Shown: piece by piece, positions 33,989-43,326 of the stretch
Layout of the letters: each line of letters starts with the position of its first letter
Numbering within the stretch: the stretch's first letter is position 1
Assembly (NCBI RefSeq): GCF_008634025.1
Contig: NZ_PDCM01000001.1
Coordinates: 4,693,979-4,757,978, forward strand
Source: Streptomyces albofaciens JCM 4342
GTDB taxonomy: Bacteria > Actinomycetota > Actinomycetes > Streptomycetales > Streptomycetaceae
DNA: 64,000 nt
Direction: 5' to 3'
Made by a program: the position numbers and the translations under genes
The notes under the pieces: generated by a model
The model's input: only the letters and a program-made list of their open reading frames with translations
Told to the model about the DNA's origin: nothing
Database searches by the model: none

Positions 33989-35299
33989 ATGCTCACCGCT
34001 GTCTTCCGCGGCCACGAAGGCTTCATCGCTGCCGCGATAATCATCAGCTTCCTCGCGGCTGCCGTTACCTACAGTGTCGTCCGCCGTCGGGCGCGCCGTC
34101 CGCTAATTGTCTCCTTGTGGGCCGCGTCCGTCGTGTCCATCGGATCCTTGACGTTCTGGATCGATGGAGGCGAGGCCCTGGCCACCTGCATGGTCAACAA
34201 AGATGTCCTGGAGCCTTTCACCACGGTGCAGGGGCTGCTCAACGTGGCCATGCTCCTCCCCTTCGGTCTGCTCGGTGTGCTTGCCACCCGCCGCCTGCCG
34301 CTCATGGCAGCTCTCAGCATTCTGTTCCCCGCGTTGATCGAGATCGCGCAGGCGGTGGTGCCCTTCGTCAGCCGGCTTTGTGACACCAGCGACCTGGTAG
34401 CCAATACCGCGGGTGCCTTGGTCGGTACCGGAGCGGGCTACGCCGTTAACCGGCTCATCCGTACCCCGCCGGCAGCCACGACGGGGAGGCACTATGTGGC
34501 CTGCGTAGCGGGGGCGCTGGTCCTGGCTGGCATGGCTGCTGGCTTCATCACGCCTGTTGTGGCCACGCAGGCAGAGACCGATGTCGCGGCTGGAACCGAG
34601 CAGGAAAAGGCCATCACCGGCGCACTTCGTGATGCCTTCGGTGGCCGGTACACACCGAAATCGGTGACGTTTACGCCTGGCGAGGGCGGCGTCGGGACGG
34701 TGATGGCAAACTTCCCCCAAGGCGCTGCCGAGCTGACCTGGCCCAGCAGGGAGCAGCTCGCGGTCAACCTCGTACCCGAAAAGGTCGAGCCAGGCAACTC
34801 CTTTCCCGTGCCCAGCGCCGCAGGCCCCGTCGCCGATAACCAAGGCGCTGAGCGCGTCGCAGTAGCCTATGCACGCCAGTTCGCCCCATGGGGGCTCAAA
34901 GAATCCGAAATAACGGTGCGGCGTATCGATGAAAAAGCGAACCTTGGATGGCTGGTCAGCTGGCGTCGATGGCGAGGAGAAATTCTGCTGCCCATGCGGC
35001 TGGATGTGGTGATCCAGCCCAGTGGACGCTTGAGTGATCTCATTTCCCGCAACGTCGACGCCTTTGACCTTCCCGATGTCAAAGTCGGCGAAGAACGGGC
35101 CTGGAAGATCCTCGAAAAGCAAACCGGCCACCAGGGCAGCACCATTGAACATGACGAGGCAGTGCTGCTGGCCGAACGTCGGGACGGTGCGTGGCGTGTT
35201 CATTGGCGCCTCGGCATCAAAAACGGACAGAGTGTGACTACCAGGGTCGTCGACGCCACCACCGGGACCGTCCATAAGCCCCGGCAACCCGGCATGTGA
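33989..35299 (+). CDS. VanZ-family membrane protein fused to a PepSY-like extracytoplasmic domain
   Basis: The 436-aa protein begins with five membrane segments. The VanZ core reads LLNVAMLLPFGLLGVLATRR...SILFPALIEIAQ followed by DTSDLVANTAGALVGTGAGY. After a fifth membrane helix (near residues 157-180) comes a ~250-residue soluble domain with AERVAVAYARQFAPWGLKES and a C-terminal EERAWKILEKQTGHQG...VDATTGTV pattern like PepSY/YcdB domains. VanZ proteins can raise tolerance to lipoglycopeptides; the fusion partner may sense or bind cell-wall ligands. The gene is intact. Confidence 0.82.
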   Translation: MLTAVFRGHEGFIAAAIIISFLAAAVTYSVVRRRARRPLIVSLWAASVVSIGSLTFWIDGGEALATCMVNKDVLEPFTTVQGLLNVAMLLPFGLLGVLATRRLPLMAALSILFPALIEIAQAVVPFVSRLCDTSDLVANTAGALVGTGAGYAVNRLIRTPPAATTGRHYVACVAGALVLAGMAAGFITPVVATQAETDVAAGTEQEKAITGALRDAFGGRYTPKSVTFTPGEGGVGTVMANFPQGAAELTWPSREQLAVNLVPEKVEPGNSFPVPSAAGPVADNQGAERVAVAYARQFAPWGLKESEITVRRIDEKANLGWLVSWRRWRGEILLPMRLDVVIQPSGRLSDLISRNVDAFDLPDVKVGEERAWKILEKQTGHQGSTIEHDEAVLLAERRDGAWRVHWRLGIKNGQSVTTRVVDATTGTVHKPRQPGM

Positions 35300-35718
35300 A
35301 CCTTGCGTGAACCGATGCGGAGTTTACCGACCTCGATTACATGGGTTCCATCATCGATTACTATCACCATCTCGCGGGGGAGGCCTCTGGTACGAACTCC
35401 CAGGGGCCTCCTGGCCGAGCGCGTCATCTCTTCTTGCGCGTGCACGCGCGGAGACGCTCAAAAACCGTCGAGCTCCGTACGGCGGGCCTCTGGGGCCGAT
35501 GGCAGCACGAAGTCCGAGGCCACGGGGCTCCGGGCTCCCCGAGGTACAACGGCCCGCCCCGGGCAACGGATGCGAGCCGGTGCGGGGCGACGTGCGTGAC
35601 CGCAACCGTGCTCCTCTTCCACCCGGTCAAGCGCCCGGGATGAGTCCTCCGCACACAGCGCGATCGTAGAGTCGCTGGACCCATTCGTTGGCACCGGGAC
35701 CGGGACCGGGATCGGCGG
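35300..35718. other. Intergenic, no gene seen
   Basis: Several ~80-120-codon frames overlap on both strands without convincing protein character. GAGGCCTCTGG...CCAGGGGCCTC near 35380-35410 could form an imperfect hairpin after vanZ. Confidence 0.45.
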
Positions 35719-35940
35719 TCAGGACGGGGCTCGGGGCGGTCTCATGAGGTGCAGTAGCGACCCGGCGACGCCGAAGCAGTCGTCCGGGCCGAAGCAGGAG
35801 ACGAGGGCCCGGGCCTCTTCGTCCGTGACGGGTTCCACGATGGCTTCGAGTTGCCGGACCCGCCTCTCGATCGCTTCTTCGCTCGCGTCCCAGTCAGGCA
35901 GCAGGCCGTCGGCGACAAACGCCAGCACTTCGGATCTCAT
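35719..35940 (-). CDS. Small acidic hypothetical protein
   Basis: The 73-aa product starts MRSEVLAFVADGLLPDWDAS and contains EEAIERRVRQLEAIVEPVTD and LVSCFGPDDCFGVAGSLLHL. It is acidic and helical, resembling conserved Streptomyces small hypotheticals. ATG 35940 is preferred over TTG one codon earlier. Function unknown; size and acidity suit an immunity or antitoxin protein. Confidence 0.6.
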   Translation of the reverse strand: MRSEVLAFVADGLLPDWDASEEAIERRVRQLEAIVEPVTDEEARALVSCFGPDDCFGVAGSLLHLMRPPRAPS

Positions 35941-35946
35941 CAAAAC

Positions 35947-36195
35947 ATGGTCGGCTGCTGCTGCGACCTGACGGCTGCCGGCTGGGCCGTCGCCACCGAA
36001 GACGCCTACCGGCCCCTGCCGCCGCCCGACGACACCGCCTGGCAGCGCCCGCCGGGCCTGCGCGGCGATCTATTCGCCACCGTCAGCGAGGTCCGCCGGG
36101 GCGGCGGCCACCTCACTCGCCTGCAGCCGCCCGCCTACCGCGCGGCGGTCCGCGCCGCCCTGGCCGACGCCGCGCACATCTGGGCGGACACCTGA
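35947..36195 (+). CDS. Hypothetical protein fragment
   Basis: An 82-aa frame (CDLTAAGWAVATEDAYRPLP ... RGDLFATVSEVRRGGGHLTR) starts 6 bp from the divergent gene and has no ribosome binding site. It probably is the 3-prime end of a lost gene. Confidence 0.35.
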   Translation: MVGCCCDLTAAGWAVATEDAYRPLPPPDDTAWQRPPGLRGDLFATVSEVRRGGGHLTRLQPPAYRAAVRAALADAAHIWADT

Positions 36196-36398
36196 GGCCC
36201 GCGCACCTGGCCGTGCTCCTCGATGTCCCCCCGCCAGGACCTGGGACGGCCAAGAGCCTGCGCGCCGACCGGCTGTACGCCGTGCTGCAACAGAGCACGT
36301 CGCCCCGTCGGCGGCCGCCGACCCGCATCGGTGGTAGGGCCCTGGCCGCGGCCTACCGCCGTTGGCCCGGATGGGAGCGGGCGTGGCAGTCTGAGGTT

Positions 36399-36905
36399 AT
36401 GCGGATTTTGGAAATTATTGTGCCCTTTGCTCAGTCTGGTCGTATTGGAGCGGCGCGGCCTGGGGCGCACCTTGAGGACGTGGCGCGGGAGTTGGGGGAA
36501 CCATGGGATCGGGGCACTTCCGTCGGGGCTGACGGACGGCCGTATCTGTATGCGTACGGCTGCCTGGAGCTCGGTACCTGCCAGGAACACTGTCAGGAGA
36601 TCCGGTCGGTCATCGTGCAGACGGACTGGCCCACGATGGAGTGGCCGGCGCGGGAACAGGGGCGAGTGGAGAGGTTCTCTGGTTTTCCCGCGTACAGCGA
36701 CGTCGTGCGGGCGCTGGGCGAGGCCGGTTGTGTTTGGGAGGAGCATGAGCCGCTGACTTTTGATGACCAGCTTGCGATCCGTGTCCCCGCTTCCGGCGCG
36801 GAGTTCGTGTTCGCAATGGACGAGGGGGCGGAGAGGGGGGAGGGAGGCGAGCCCAGGCTTTGTTCCGTGTCGGTGGCTGGGCATCGTCCGCACGCCTGCG
36901 GTTAG
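36399..36905 (+). CDS. Hypothetical protein, immunity-like
   Basis: The 168-aa protein starts MRILEIIVPFAQSGRIGAAR and contains DRGTSVGADGRPYLYAYGCL with GTCQEHCQEIRSVIVQTDWP. Codon third positions are less GC-rich (gattttggaaattattgtg) than neighbouring genes, a sign of recent transfer. The overall form resembles small immunity proteins of polymorphic toxins. It is convergent with the next gene, 8 bp apart. Confidence 0.65.
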   Translation: MRILEIIVPFAQSGRIGAARPGAHLEDVARELGEPWDRGTSVGADGRPYLYAYGCLELGTCQEHCQEIRSVIVQTDWPTMEWPAREQGRVERFSGFPAYSDVVRALGEAGCVWEEHEPLTFDDQLAIRVPASGAEFVFAMDEGAERGEGGEPRLCSVSVAGHRPHACG

Positions 36906-36913
36906 CTTGGCGT

Positions 36914-37420
36914 TTAATCTCCTGGGAGGGTTTTGCGCTGAGCGGGAGGAGTCTCCGTGCAGCATTCGGCCTTGATCCGGTCCGCCACCAGGTCGCGGCA
37001 GATGACGGTGAGCGTGCCATTCCAGAACGCGAGCTCGTGGCTGCAGCCGTTCTCGTGGGGCAGGATCTCGTCGAGGATCAGTGTTCCCAGATTCGTCCAG
37101 TGGTCGGCTTCGGGAGTTGTGGTCTTGAAGCTGGAGACGCCTGTGTAGCGGATGACCAGGTCTGCGTCATGTTTCCAGCAGTTGTGCCGGAGCCGAATCT
37201 CGACCGCGTCATCAGCGCCTCCGCCACTCCGGACGTGCTGGAGCTCCAGGTCCTTCACGCATCGCTCGCTGCGGAAGTTGTAGTGGCCCGTATCAGTGGC
37301 GAAGGCTCGGGCGCCGGGTGGCAGGTCGCCGGCAATCGAGGGCAGGTGTTCCAGGTAGCGAGTGGGATCGAGGACATTTGACAGGTCGCCGACCTGCGCA
37401 TCGAGATTGACGTACTCCAT
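36914..37420 (-). CDS. Hypothetical protein
   Basis: The 168-aa protein starts MEYVNLDAQVGDLSNVLDPT and contains CVKDLELQHVRSGGGADDAV, HNCWKHDADLVIRYTGVSSF and the C-terminal NGCSHELAFWNGTLTVICRD. Four Cys and several His residues are present. No family known. It converges on 36399-36905 with an 8-bp gap and no terminator between. Confidence 0.65.
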   Translation of the reverse strand: MEYVNLDAQVGDLSNVLDPTRYLEHLPSIAGDLPPGARAFATDTGHYNFRSERCVKDLELQHVRSGGGADDAVEIRLRHNCWKHDADLVIRYTGVSSFKTTTPEADHWTNLGTLILDEILPHENGCSHELAFWNGTLTVICRDLVADRIKAECCTETPPAQRKTLPGD

Positions 37421-37739
37421 CAGGCTTTGTTCCCGCTCGTGAGTCTCAATTGGTCGGCCTATCGTCGCACGACAGCCCATGGTCCTGGCCGGGTACGCAC
37501 GGTGCCGTACTCGGCGTGGGGCTGCGACGAGGCTTCGTGCCCGCCGTGTGGTGGGCCGGGTGGGCTGATTGCCACCGCAGGGCGCGAACCACCGGCCGCC
37601 GGACTGAACCAGTGAGTACTCGGACCAGCATCATCTCGAAGGCAGTGGTTGATGCGCGCTTATGCGACCGCTCTCCGGTTTCTAGGGATCGGACCACCGG
37701 CCGAGTGAGGTCGCCGCCCTGTGGCTCCTACCGTCAGCG

Positions 37740-38672
37740 CATAGCGACCGCTCGGGTGTAATCGGCCAGAGCGCAGAGGGCCGCCAAACCCTGCCTTTCG
37801 GGTGCGCGTACGGGACACCCGCCGAGGTCCGCGTCGGCGGCGGCCGCACGGGGCAGCAGCGGGGACGGGGCTGTGACCCGCAGCAGTTCGCCGACCAGGG
37901 TCGGCCGGAGCCGGTCGTCGGCCGTCTGGTGCCACAGGTGGGCATGGGCGCACCAGGCGACGGCACGGGGGAGGGCCGTGACGGTGGCGTTGACCGCGGC
38001 GACGGCGAGCATGGCGCGCAGCGCCGCATCCTCATGGCGGGTGGCTCCGGGGTGAGCAGGGTCTCCAGGCGCCCGGCCGCCGCGGCTGCGGCCCGTGTGG
38101 TGCCGGGCAGGCGGGGACCGGGCAGGTGGTCGCGGACGGCCGCTGCCGCGGTGCGGGCGGCTGCCTCGGCCGGCTCCTGCGGATCCGTGGCGATACCCAG
38201 CAGTGCACCGACGGTGGCTCCGGCCAGTTCGCGGGCCAGCGGCACCAGGTCGACGGTGCGACCCGCGGCGAGTGGCCCGGTGTGGCGGGACAGCACCTGC
38301 TGCCACATCGGGCGCAACCGTTCCACGCCGGCCGCGCCGAGCCCGGCGGCGACCGCCCGACGGGTAGCGCGGTGCCCGGCGCCTTCCTGGTCGAACAGGG
38401 TGGCTCCGTCGGGCAGTCTGCGGGCGGCGCCCCCGGTGGTGCTGGGCGCGGTGCGGTCCAGCGGAAGGCGGGTGAGGGCCTGCCGGTACGGTTCGGTGCC
38501 GTGCACCAGCACGGTGCCGCCCCCCCCAGCCGGACGACGGGCCGGCGGCGGGTGGCGGCGAGCAGTGTGGTCAGCAGCGGTGGGAGCGGGTGTAGACGCG
38601 CAGGTCGCGACGGCATGCTGTGCGAAGAGCGGATGGGGCGGGGGCGGTGGAAGCGGCGTGGACCGTGGTCAT
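37740..38672 (-). pseudogene. Cytochrome P450, frameshifted and lacking the heme-binding end
   Basis: The start ATG (38672) overlaps the GT2 stop as ATGA. Pieces in different frames read LLTTLLAATRRRPVVRLGG, VLVHGTEPYRQALTRLPLDR, LFDQEGAGHRATRRAVAAGL, VDLVPLARELAGATVGALLG and VGELLRVTAPSPLLPRAA, the last with the ExxR motif. Shifts lie near 38580, at a G run near 38520 (one G short) and near 38040. Sequence stops being P450-like about 40 codons after ExxR, so the cysteine heme loop is missing. Even with corrected frames this is not an active P450. Confidence 0.75.
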
Positions 38673-39442
38673 CTGGCGTGCACCTCTGTCAGGTTGGCGG
38701 GGCAGTAGCGGCGGTCCCAGCACCACAACAGGGTTCGCCGGGCGCCCCAGGCCCGCAGCCGGCGCAGGCTGGCCTGCACCACCATCCGCTCGGCGCGGAC
38801 GATCCGGGCGCTGCGCTCGCGCGCTCGGTTCAGCAGGACGACATCCTCGGCCGGACCCTCCAATGGGATGCGCGGTGTACCCCCGCATCGCAGGTAGAGG
38901 TCGGATGTCATGGCCAGGTTGTGACCGTGACACAGCACGTAAGGGGCGCGGTAGCGGGGGTGACGGTGGGCAGTGCGGTAGCGCCCGTACACTGCGGTCG
39001 TCCGTACCACTGCCGGGAGCAGGTATCGCTCGGCGAGCGAGGGGACCTCGTCCCGGCGCGGGACGCTGCGGCCGCAGACCATCTCCGCGCCGCGGGCGAA
39101 CTCCGCCCTGGTCGCCGCGATCCAGTTCCGGGCGGGCAGGCAGTCGGTATCCGTACGCACCAGCCATCGGGCTCCGCGCGCGATGGCGTACCGGAAGCCT
39201 GTGTCGACGGCGGCCCCGGTGCCCGGCTCGTCCTCGTGGATGAGATGGACGGCGAAGGGCGCGGTGGCGGCGAAGGCGCGGACGCGGGCGGCCGTCGCAT
39301 CGGTGGACGCGTTGTCGACCATGACCAAGGTGAAGCAGGTGTCGCTCTGCGACGCGAGCGCGGCGAGGGTGGCGCCGATCCCGGCCGCCTCGTTGAAGGC
39401 CGGCACCACACCCCACAGTGGCCCGGTGAGTTGTGCGGTCAT
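38669..39442 (-). CDS. Glycosyltransferase family 2
   Basis: The 257-aa GT-A protein has VPAFNEAAGIGATLAALASQ, the nucleotide-binding VDNASTDAT and the DxD-type metal motif RTDTDCLP, followed by a conserved CHGHNLAMTSDLYLRCGG acceptor region. No membrane helix, so it is probably cytoplasmic. It overlaps both neighbours by 4 bp (ATGA), showing translational coupling in the operon GT2-ligase-GT2-P450. It is the only gene of the four that is intact. Sugar and acceptor unknown. Confidence 0.88.
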   Translation of the reverse strand: MTAQLTGPLWGVVPAFNEAAGIGATLAALASQSDTCFTLVMVDNASTDATAARVRAFAATAPFAVHLIHEDEPGTGAAVDTGFRYAIARGARWLVRTDTDCLPARNWIAATRAEFARGAEMVCGRSVPRRDEVPSLAERYLLPAVVRTTAVYGRYRTAHRHPRYRAPYVLCHGHNLAMTSDLYLRCGGTPRIPLEGPAEDVVLLNRARERSARIVRAERMVVQASLRRLRAWGARRTLLWCWDRRYCPANLTEVHAR

Positions 39443-40908
39443 CGCCCGGCTTCTTTCTGGAGGCGGGTGGCGGCGAGCCGGGCCGTGGCGGCACGGTCGG
39501 GTTTGCGGGAGCGGCCGAAGAGCGGGATACCGGCCAGCAGCACCGCGTCCGGCCGGGGGGTGCCCATCCGCGCGAGCGGGCCCGCGAGGGCGGCACGCCG
39601 TGCCCGGTCCGCGCCGCGCACCGGCTGGACGACGGCCATCAGGCGCTCGTCACCGTCGCCGGCCGGTATGCCCACGAGCAGGGCGAGATCGACGCCGGGC
39701 TCGTGCACGGCATTCTCGTACAGGCCGGGACAGATGTTCTCCGCGCACTTGAGCACCATGTCCTTGCACCGGCCCTCCAGCACGATCCGCCCGCTGTCGA
39801 GACGGGCCCGATCCCCGGTGGCGACCCAGGGGGCGGGTGCCTGGCCGACGTAGCGGTGCGGGGCGGCCGGTCCGGACAGCAGCAGCTCACCGCCCGCGTC
39901 GGTCTTCGCCTCGACGCCGGGTTGAGGCTCGCCTACCAGGTCACCCTCCCCGGTGAAGGCCGCCTTGGCCGCCTGCTCGACGGCCGCGGCGGGAAACAGC
40001 CCGGTCAGCGCGTACACGCTCCACGCCTCGTCGGGCCCTGCGGCCTTGAGGCGGGTGAGCAGGTCGGCGCTGGCCGGGGCCGAACCGGTCCACACCCGCC
40101 CGGTGAAGTGGGCCCCCTCCGCCAGTACGCCGCGCAGCTGCGGCGGCGTCAGGTGCGTGGCCTGAGGAGTGAGCCGGTGCAACTGCCGTGCTGGAAGCCT
40201 GGGAGAGCGGGCGGGCAGGGCCACCGGCGCGCCGCTCGCCAGGGACGGTGCAAGGACGAAGAAGGTGCCGCCGAGAACGGCTCGGCCCGCCCTCGGCCGT
40301 ACCAGATCCGTCACGGTGGCCATGCCGCGGCGAGCGAGGACCGCGTGTGCACCACGGCACGAGGCCGCGAAGTGGTGCCCGAGGTGAAGACGATGACCGC
40401 GTAGCCGTCCTCGTCCAGCGTCGGAGGCAGACCCGACGTGCGAACATCGGTGTCCAGTACGGGGGCACAGCCGGGCAGCCGTCGGCCGACCGTGGCCACC
40501 GGCCCTCCGCGAGGTCCGGCAGCGCCAGGCGAGCCCGGCGGGCGAGCGGCCGGGCCCAGCTGGCGACCGCCTGGGCCGCGGCATCGGTGAGCACCAGGTC
40601 GGGGCGGGCCAGGGCGAGCCGGGCGTGCAGGACGTCGGGCCCGGCGCCGGGGTCGAGCACCGCTCCCCGTGCACCGAGCCGGTGCACGGCCAGCAGCACG
40701 CCCAGTGCCGCGGGACCGGGCCGGACGGCCACACCGACGGTGCTGCCCCGGCCGATGCCGCGCGCGTACAGGGCCGAGCGAACCGCTCGGCGAGATCGGC
40801 CAGGTCGCCGCATACCGCCTTGGTCCGTACGGCCCTGGAGCGGGTCGTACCCAGGACGGCCGGACGATCAGGGGACCGCCGCAGTGTGTGCATCAGCGCG
40901 TCGAGCAT
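39439..40908 (-). pseudogene. AMP-binding acyl/aryl ligase, frameshifted
   Basis: Starts MLDALMHTLRRSPDRPAVLG at 40908 (TGATG overlap with the GT2 upstream). Three single-base deletions, near 40790, 40500 and 40365, throw the frame. The pieces include GIGRGSTVGVAVRPGPAALG, the ATP P-loop VIVFTSGTTSRPRAVVHTRS, then VSVYALT-like SVYALTGLFPAAAVEQ, PWVATGDRARLDSGRIVLEG and RCKDMVLKCAENICP. It resembles class I adenylate-forming enzymes. Either a pseudogene or a good gene with sequencing errors, since the last ~310 residues are undamaged. Confidence 0.78.
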
Positions 40909-41475
40909 CAGCGAGGGTCCTCCCCGTGCCGTCCGGGCCCTTGGCCGAGGTACCAGCGGGCGGTGCCGATCAGGCCGTAGGCGCGCAGTCGGCGGGTGGA
41001 GTTCTCCACCGCCATGCCGCGGGCGTGGACGATGGCGGTGGTGTGGCGGCGTACCCGATTCAAGAAGAGCCGATCGGTGGGGGAGGGACGGCGTGGCATT
41101 CCGCCGACAGCTTCGTAGAGTTCGCTGGTGATGGCCATGTTGTTGCCGGCGTGCATTCGGTAGGGCGCGAGATAGCCGTGACGGCGCCGGTGGGCGGGGC
41201 GGATGCGGCCGAAGAGCGCGGCGATGCGGACCAGGCGCGGAAGGCGGCCCGCCCGAGCGGCCCGTGCTCGTCCCGGCGCGCGTCGATGCGCCCGCACACC
41301 AGGCCCGCGCCCTGCCGTAGGGCACCGCGGGCACCGGGTCCAGCCGGGATGCGGCAGGCAGTCAGCAGCCGTGCGGGCCAGCAGCGTCACACCGTGCGCG
41401 ATGGCGTACCGGAAGCCGTTGTCGACGGCGCAGCCCACCCCCTTCTCCGGCTCGTGCAGCACATTGTGGTCAAGC
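40908..41475 (-). pseudogene. Second GT2 glycosyltransferase, truncated and frameshifted
   Basis: The C-terminal two-thirds resemble the intact GT2 at 38669: VGCAVDNGFRYAIAHGVTLL, AADCLPHPGW, YRMHAGNNMAITSELYEAVG and NRVRRHTTAIVHARGMAVEN. The N-terminal nucleotide-binding part is gone and a frame change lies near 41310. The stop overlaps the ligase start (TGATG). Confidence 0.75.
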
Positions 41476-41851
41476 CGTGAACGTCGGGAAGCTGTACTGC
41501 CCGCAGTCGACGCGGGCCACTGTGGCCGTCCCGCAGGCTTACTGAGGTGTGAGGGCGAAGAACACCGGCTGCTGGTGGAGAGGCGAATCTTTGCGGCCCG
41601 CCCGGCGCGGACCGTTCAGGGGGTTTGCGAGCGCGCACCGGCACGTCTCGGTCAGGGCCGTCGGGCAGCCCCGCTGACCGGCGGCATCCCCAGATGCAAA
41701 GACCGGTCCTCCGCCACCAAGGCATCCTGGTCGCTCACGTACGATGCCGTTGCTCGAGCCGACCGGCCTGTTACCGGCTGCTGACCAAGGATCAGGCACC
41801 GTGCGAAACCCGAATCGATGAGGCTTCCGCGGGCGGAGCCGGCTGGATGGC
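41476..41851. other. No gene seen
   Basis: The missing N-terminus of the GT2 should lie here but the sequence is unrelated, so a deletion or rearrangement ended the operon at about 41475. Confidence 0.45.
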
Positions 41852-42232
41852 CTACCTCTTGTTGTCGGCGAAGCAGACCACGAACGACTCGGTGCCGATC
41901 TGTGTGAGGGAGCCCGTCGCGCCCTTGACATCCGCACACTCAAGGGTGCCGGAGACCCCGCCCTTGACGGTCTTGAGCACCTTGTAGCTGGCGCGGCTGT
42001 CCGTGCAGCCGAGCTTGTCGACCTTCGGATCCTTCGTGGTCCCCGTGTTCTGGAAACACTCGCCCACCTGCAATGTTCCGGCCTCGTCCGAGGCGTCGTC
42101 CGGCAGGAGAACCGCAGCCGCTACCACGCCGACGATAACCAAGATCAGCCCCAGCAGCACCAGGCAGCCGCGTGTGCGGTTGGCGGGCTTCACCGAAGCG
42201 TTCGGGGCAGACAGAGGCGGCAGGGCGGACAC
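41852..42232 (-). CDS. LppU/SCO3897-like membrane-anchored protein
   Basis: The 126-aa protein has a short cytoplasmic tail, one membrane helix (GCLVLLGLILVIVGVVAAAV) and an extracellular domain with paired cysteines in VGECFQNTG, LGCTDSRASYKVLKTV, GTLECADVKGA and SFVVCFADNKR. This four-cysteine pattern is that of LppU/SCO3897 proteins. Function unknown. The gene is complete. Confidence 0.8.
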   Translation of the reverse strand: MSALPPLSAPNASVKPANRTRGCLVLLGLILVIVGVVAAAVLLPDDASDEAGTLQVGECFQNTGTTKDPKVDKLGCTDSRASYKVLKTVKGGVSGTLECADVKGATGSLTQIGTESFVVCFADNKR

Positions 42233-42995
42233 GGACAGGGATACCTCCGGTGAGACGAGGGTGAACAGTTTCAGGTGACCCTAGCAACACACCTGATGTA
42301 CCTGCCGCGCCCGGCATCGACGAAACAGAAGGTCAGGCGGTGGCCCGCCGCGTACGGGCGCGAAGCCGGCGCCCCCGTTGCGACCGGTGCCACGGTGGCG
42401 CCGTACGGCCGTAACGCCGGGTGTATGCGCTCCCCATGCCAATAAATGGTGCTGGGTCGTGGCGCCGTGAAGACAGCTGAACGGGACAACTGCGGAGTGA
42501 GGAAGTGTAGCTACCGTTCCGACTGCCCGCTCCGTATCGGTCCATGAGCTGACGTAGTCCTGCGGCAGTCCGGGAAAGTCCATGACGTACCGGCCATGCC
42601 GTGATGGTGTGCTGGCCAGCGGCACTCGGTGCCCGCGCGAGCCACGGGCATGCGCGCCATCGGGACGATACCGACTTTCCGGACCACCGAGACGGTTCGA
42701 GTCGGCATCCGACGGCGGGTTCGAAGGAGTTGCGAGCCGACAGCCGGAGCGGGCCGATGCCCGCGTCGGCCAGGAGGTACCGGGCTGCGTCACCGCTACG
42801 GCCGCGGCGAACGAGCTCGAAAGGCTCCCGCTTCCTGGGCGGGCACACCACTCGCCTCCCGTGCAAGGGGCTGTGCCGCCTGGTGTCGGCGACTGCTGAC
42901 GCGTTCCGTCGTAGTCGCCCGACCAGCCGACTTGGCCGTCCCAAGGGCAGCTTACGATGATCCGGAAACTGCAGCACCGGAAATGGGGGGTGTAT
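42233..42995. other. Intergenic 0.76 kb, no reliable gene
   Basis: Overlapping frames on both strands lack protein character and start signals. The promoter of the following EspC-like gene must lie near the 3-prime end. Confidence 0.5.
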
Positions 42996-43319
42996 ATGGG
43001 CAATATCAACATCAATAGCCATGCTGTGCGAGCGACGGGCAGTGATATGAGCGCGCTGTCCCGGGAGGTGGCCCGCAAGCTGAACAACTCCCTGGAGGAG
43101 AGCCAGGCCACGGGGGTGGCGAATTCCGTCTGGGGCTGGGAGTGTGCCCAGCGCCTCAACTCCTGCGCACTGATGTGGGAAGAGCACATGGTGGGTTTGG
43201 CGAAAAAGATGGGCGAGCTGGGTGAGCGGCTGCAGGAAAGCGCCGGCAGCTACGACGCTCGGGACGAGGAAGCCGCTTCACGGCTGCGGCACGGCCTGAA
43301 CGATCTGGGAAAGGCGTGA
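42996..43319 (+). CDS. EspC/WXG100-like type VII secretion substrate
   Basis: The 107-aa all-helical protein (MGNININSHAVRATGSDMSA ... LSREVARKLNNSLEESQATG) has the size and helix-turn-helix hairpin of ESX-secreted small proteins, with VWGWECAQRLN at the bend and a second helix EEHMVGLAKKMGELGERLQE and a YDARDEEAASRLRHGL tail. A G6 ribosome site (GGGGGGTG) precedes ATG 42996. The next gene is an effector-like remnant starting 8 bp later, the usual order of a WXG-type partner and its toxin. Confidence 0.75.
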   Translation: MGNININSHAVRATGSDMSALSREVARKLNNSLEESQATGVANSVWGWECAQRLNSCALMWEEHMVGLAKKMGELGERLQESAGSYDARDEEAASRLRHGLNDLGKA

Positions 43320-43326
43320 GTGGCCG

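Noticed and set aside
42281..43189. 302-codon minus-strand frame
   Set aside because: No start signal or protein character; partly antisense to the EspC-like gene.
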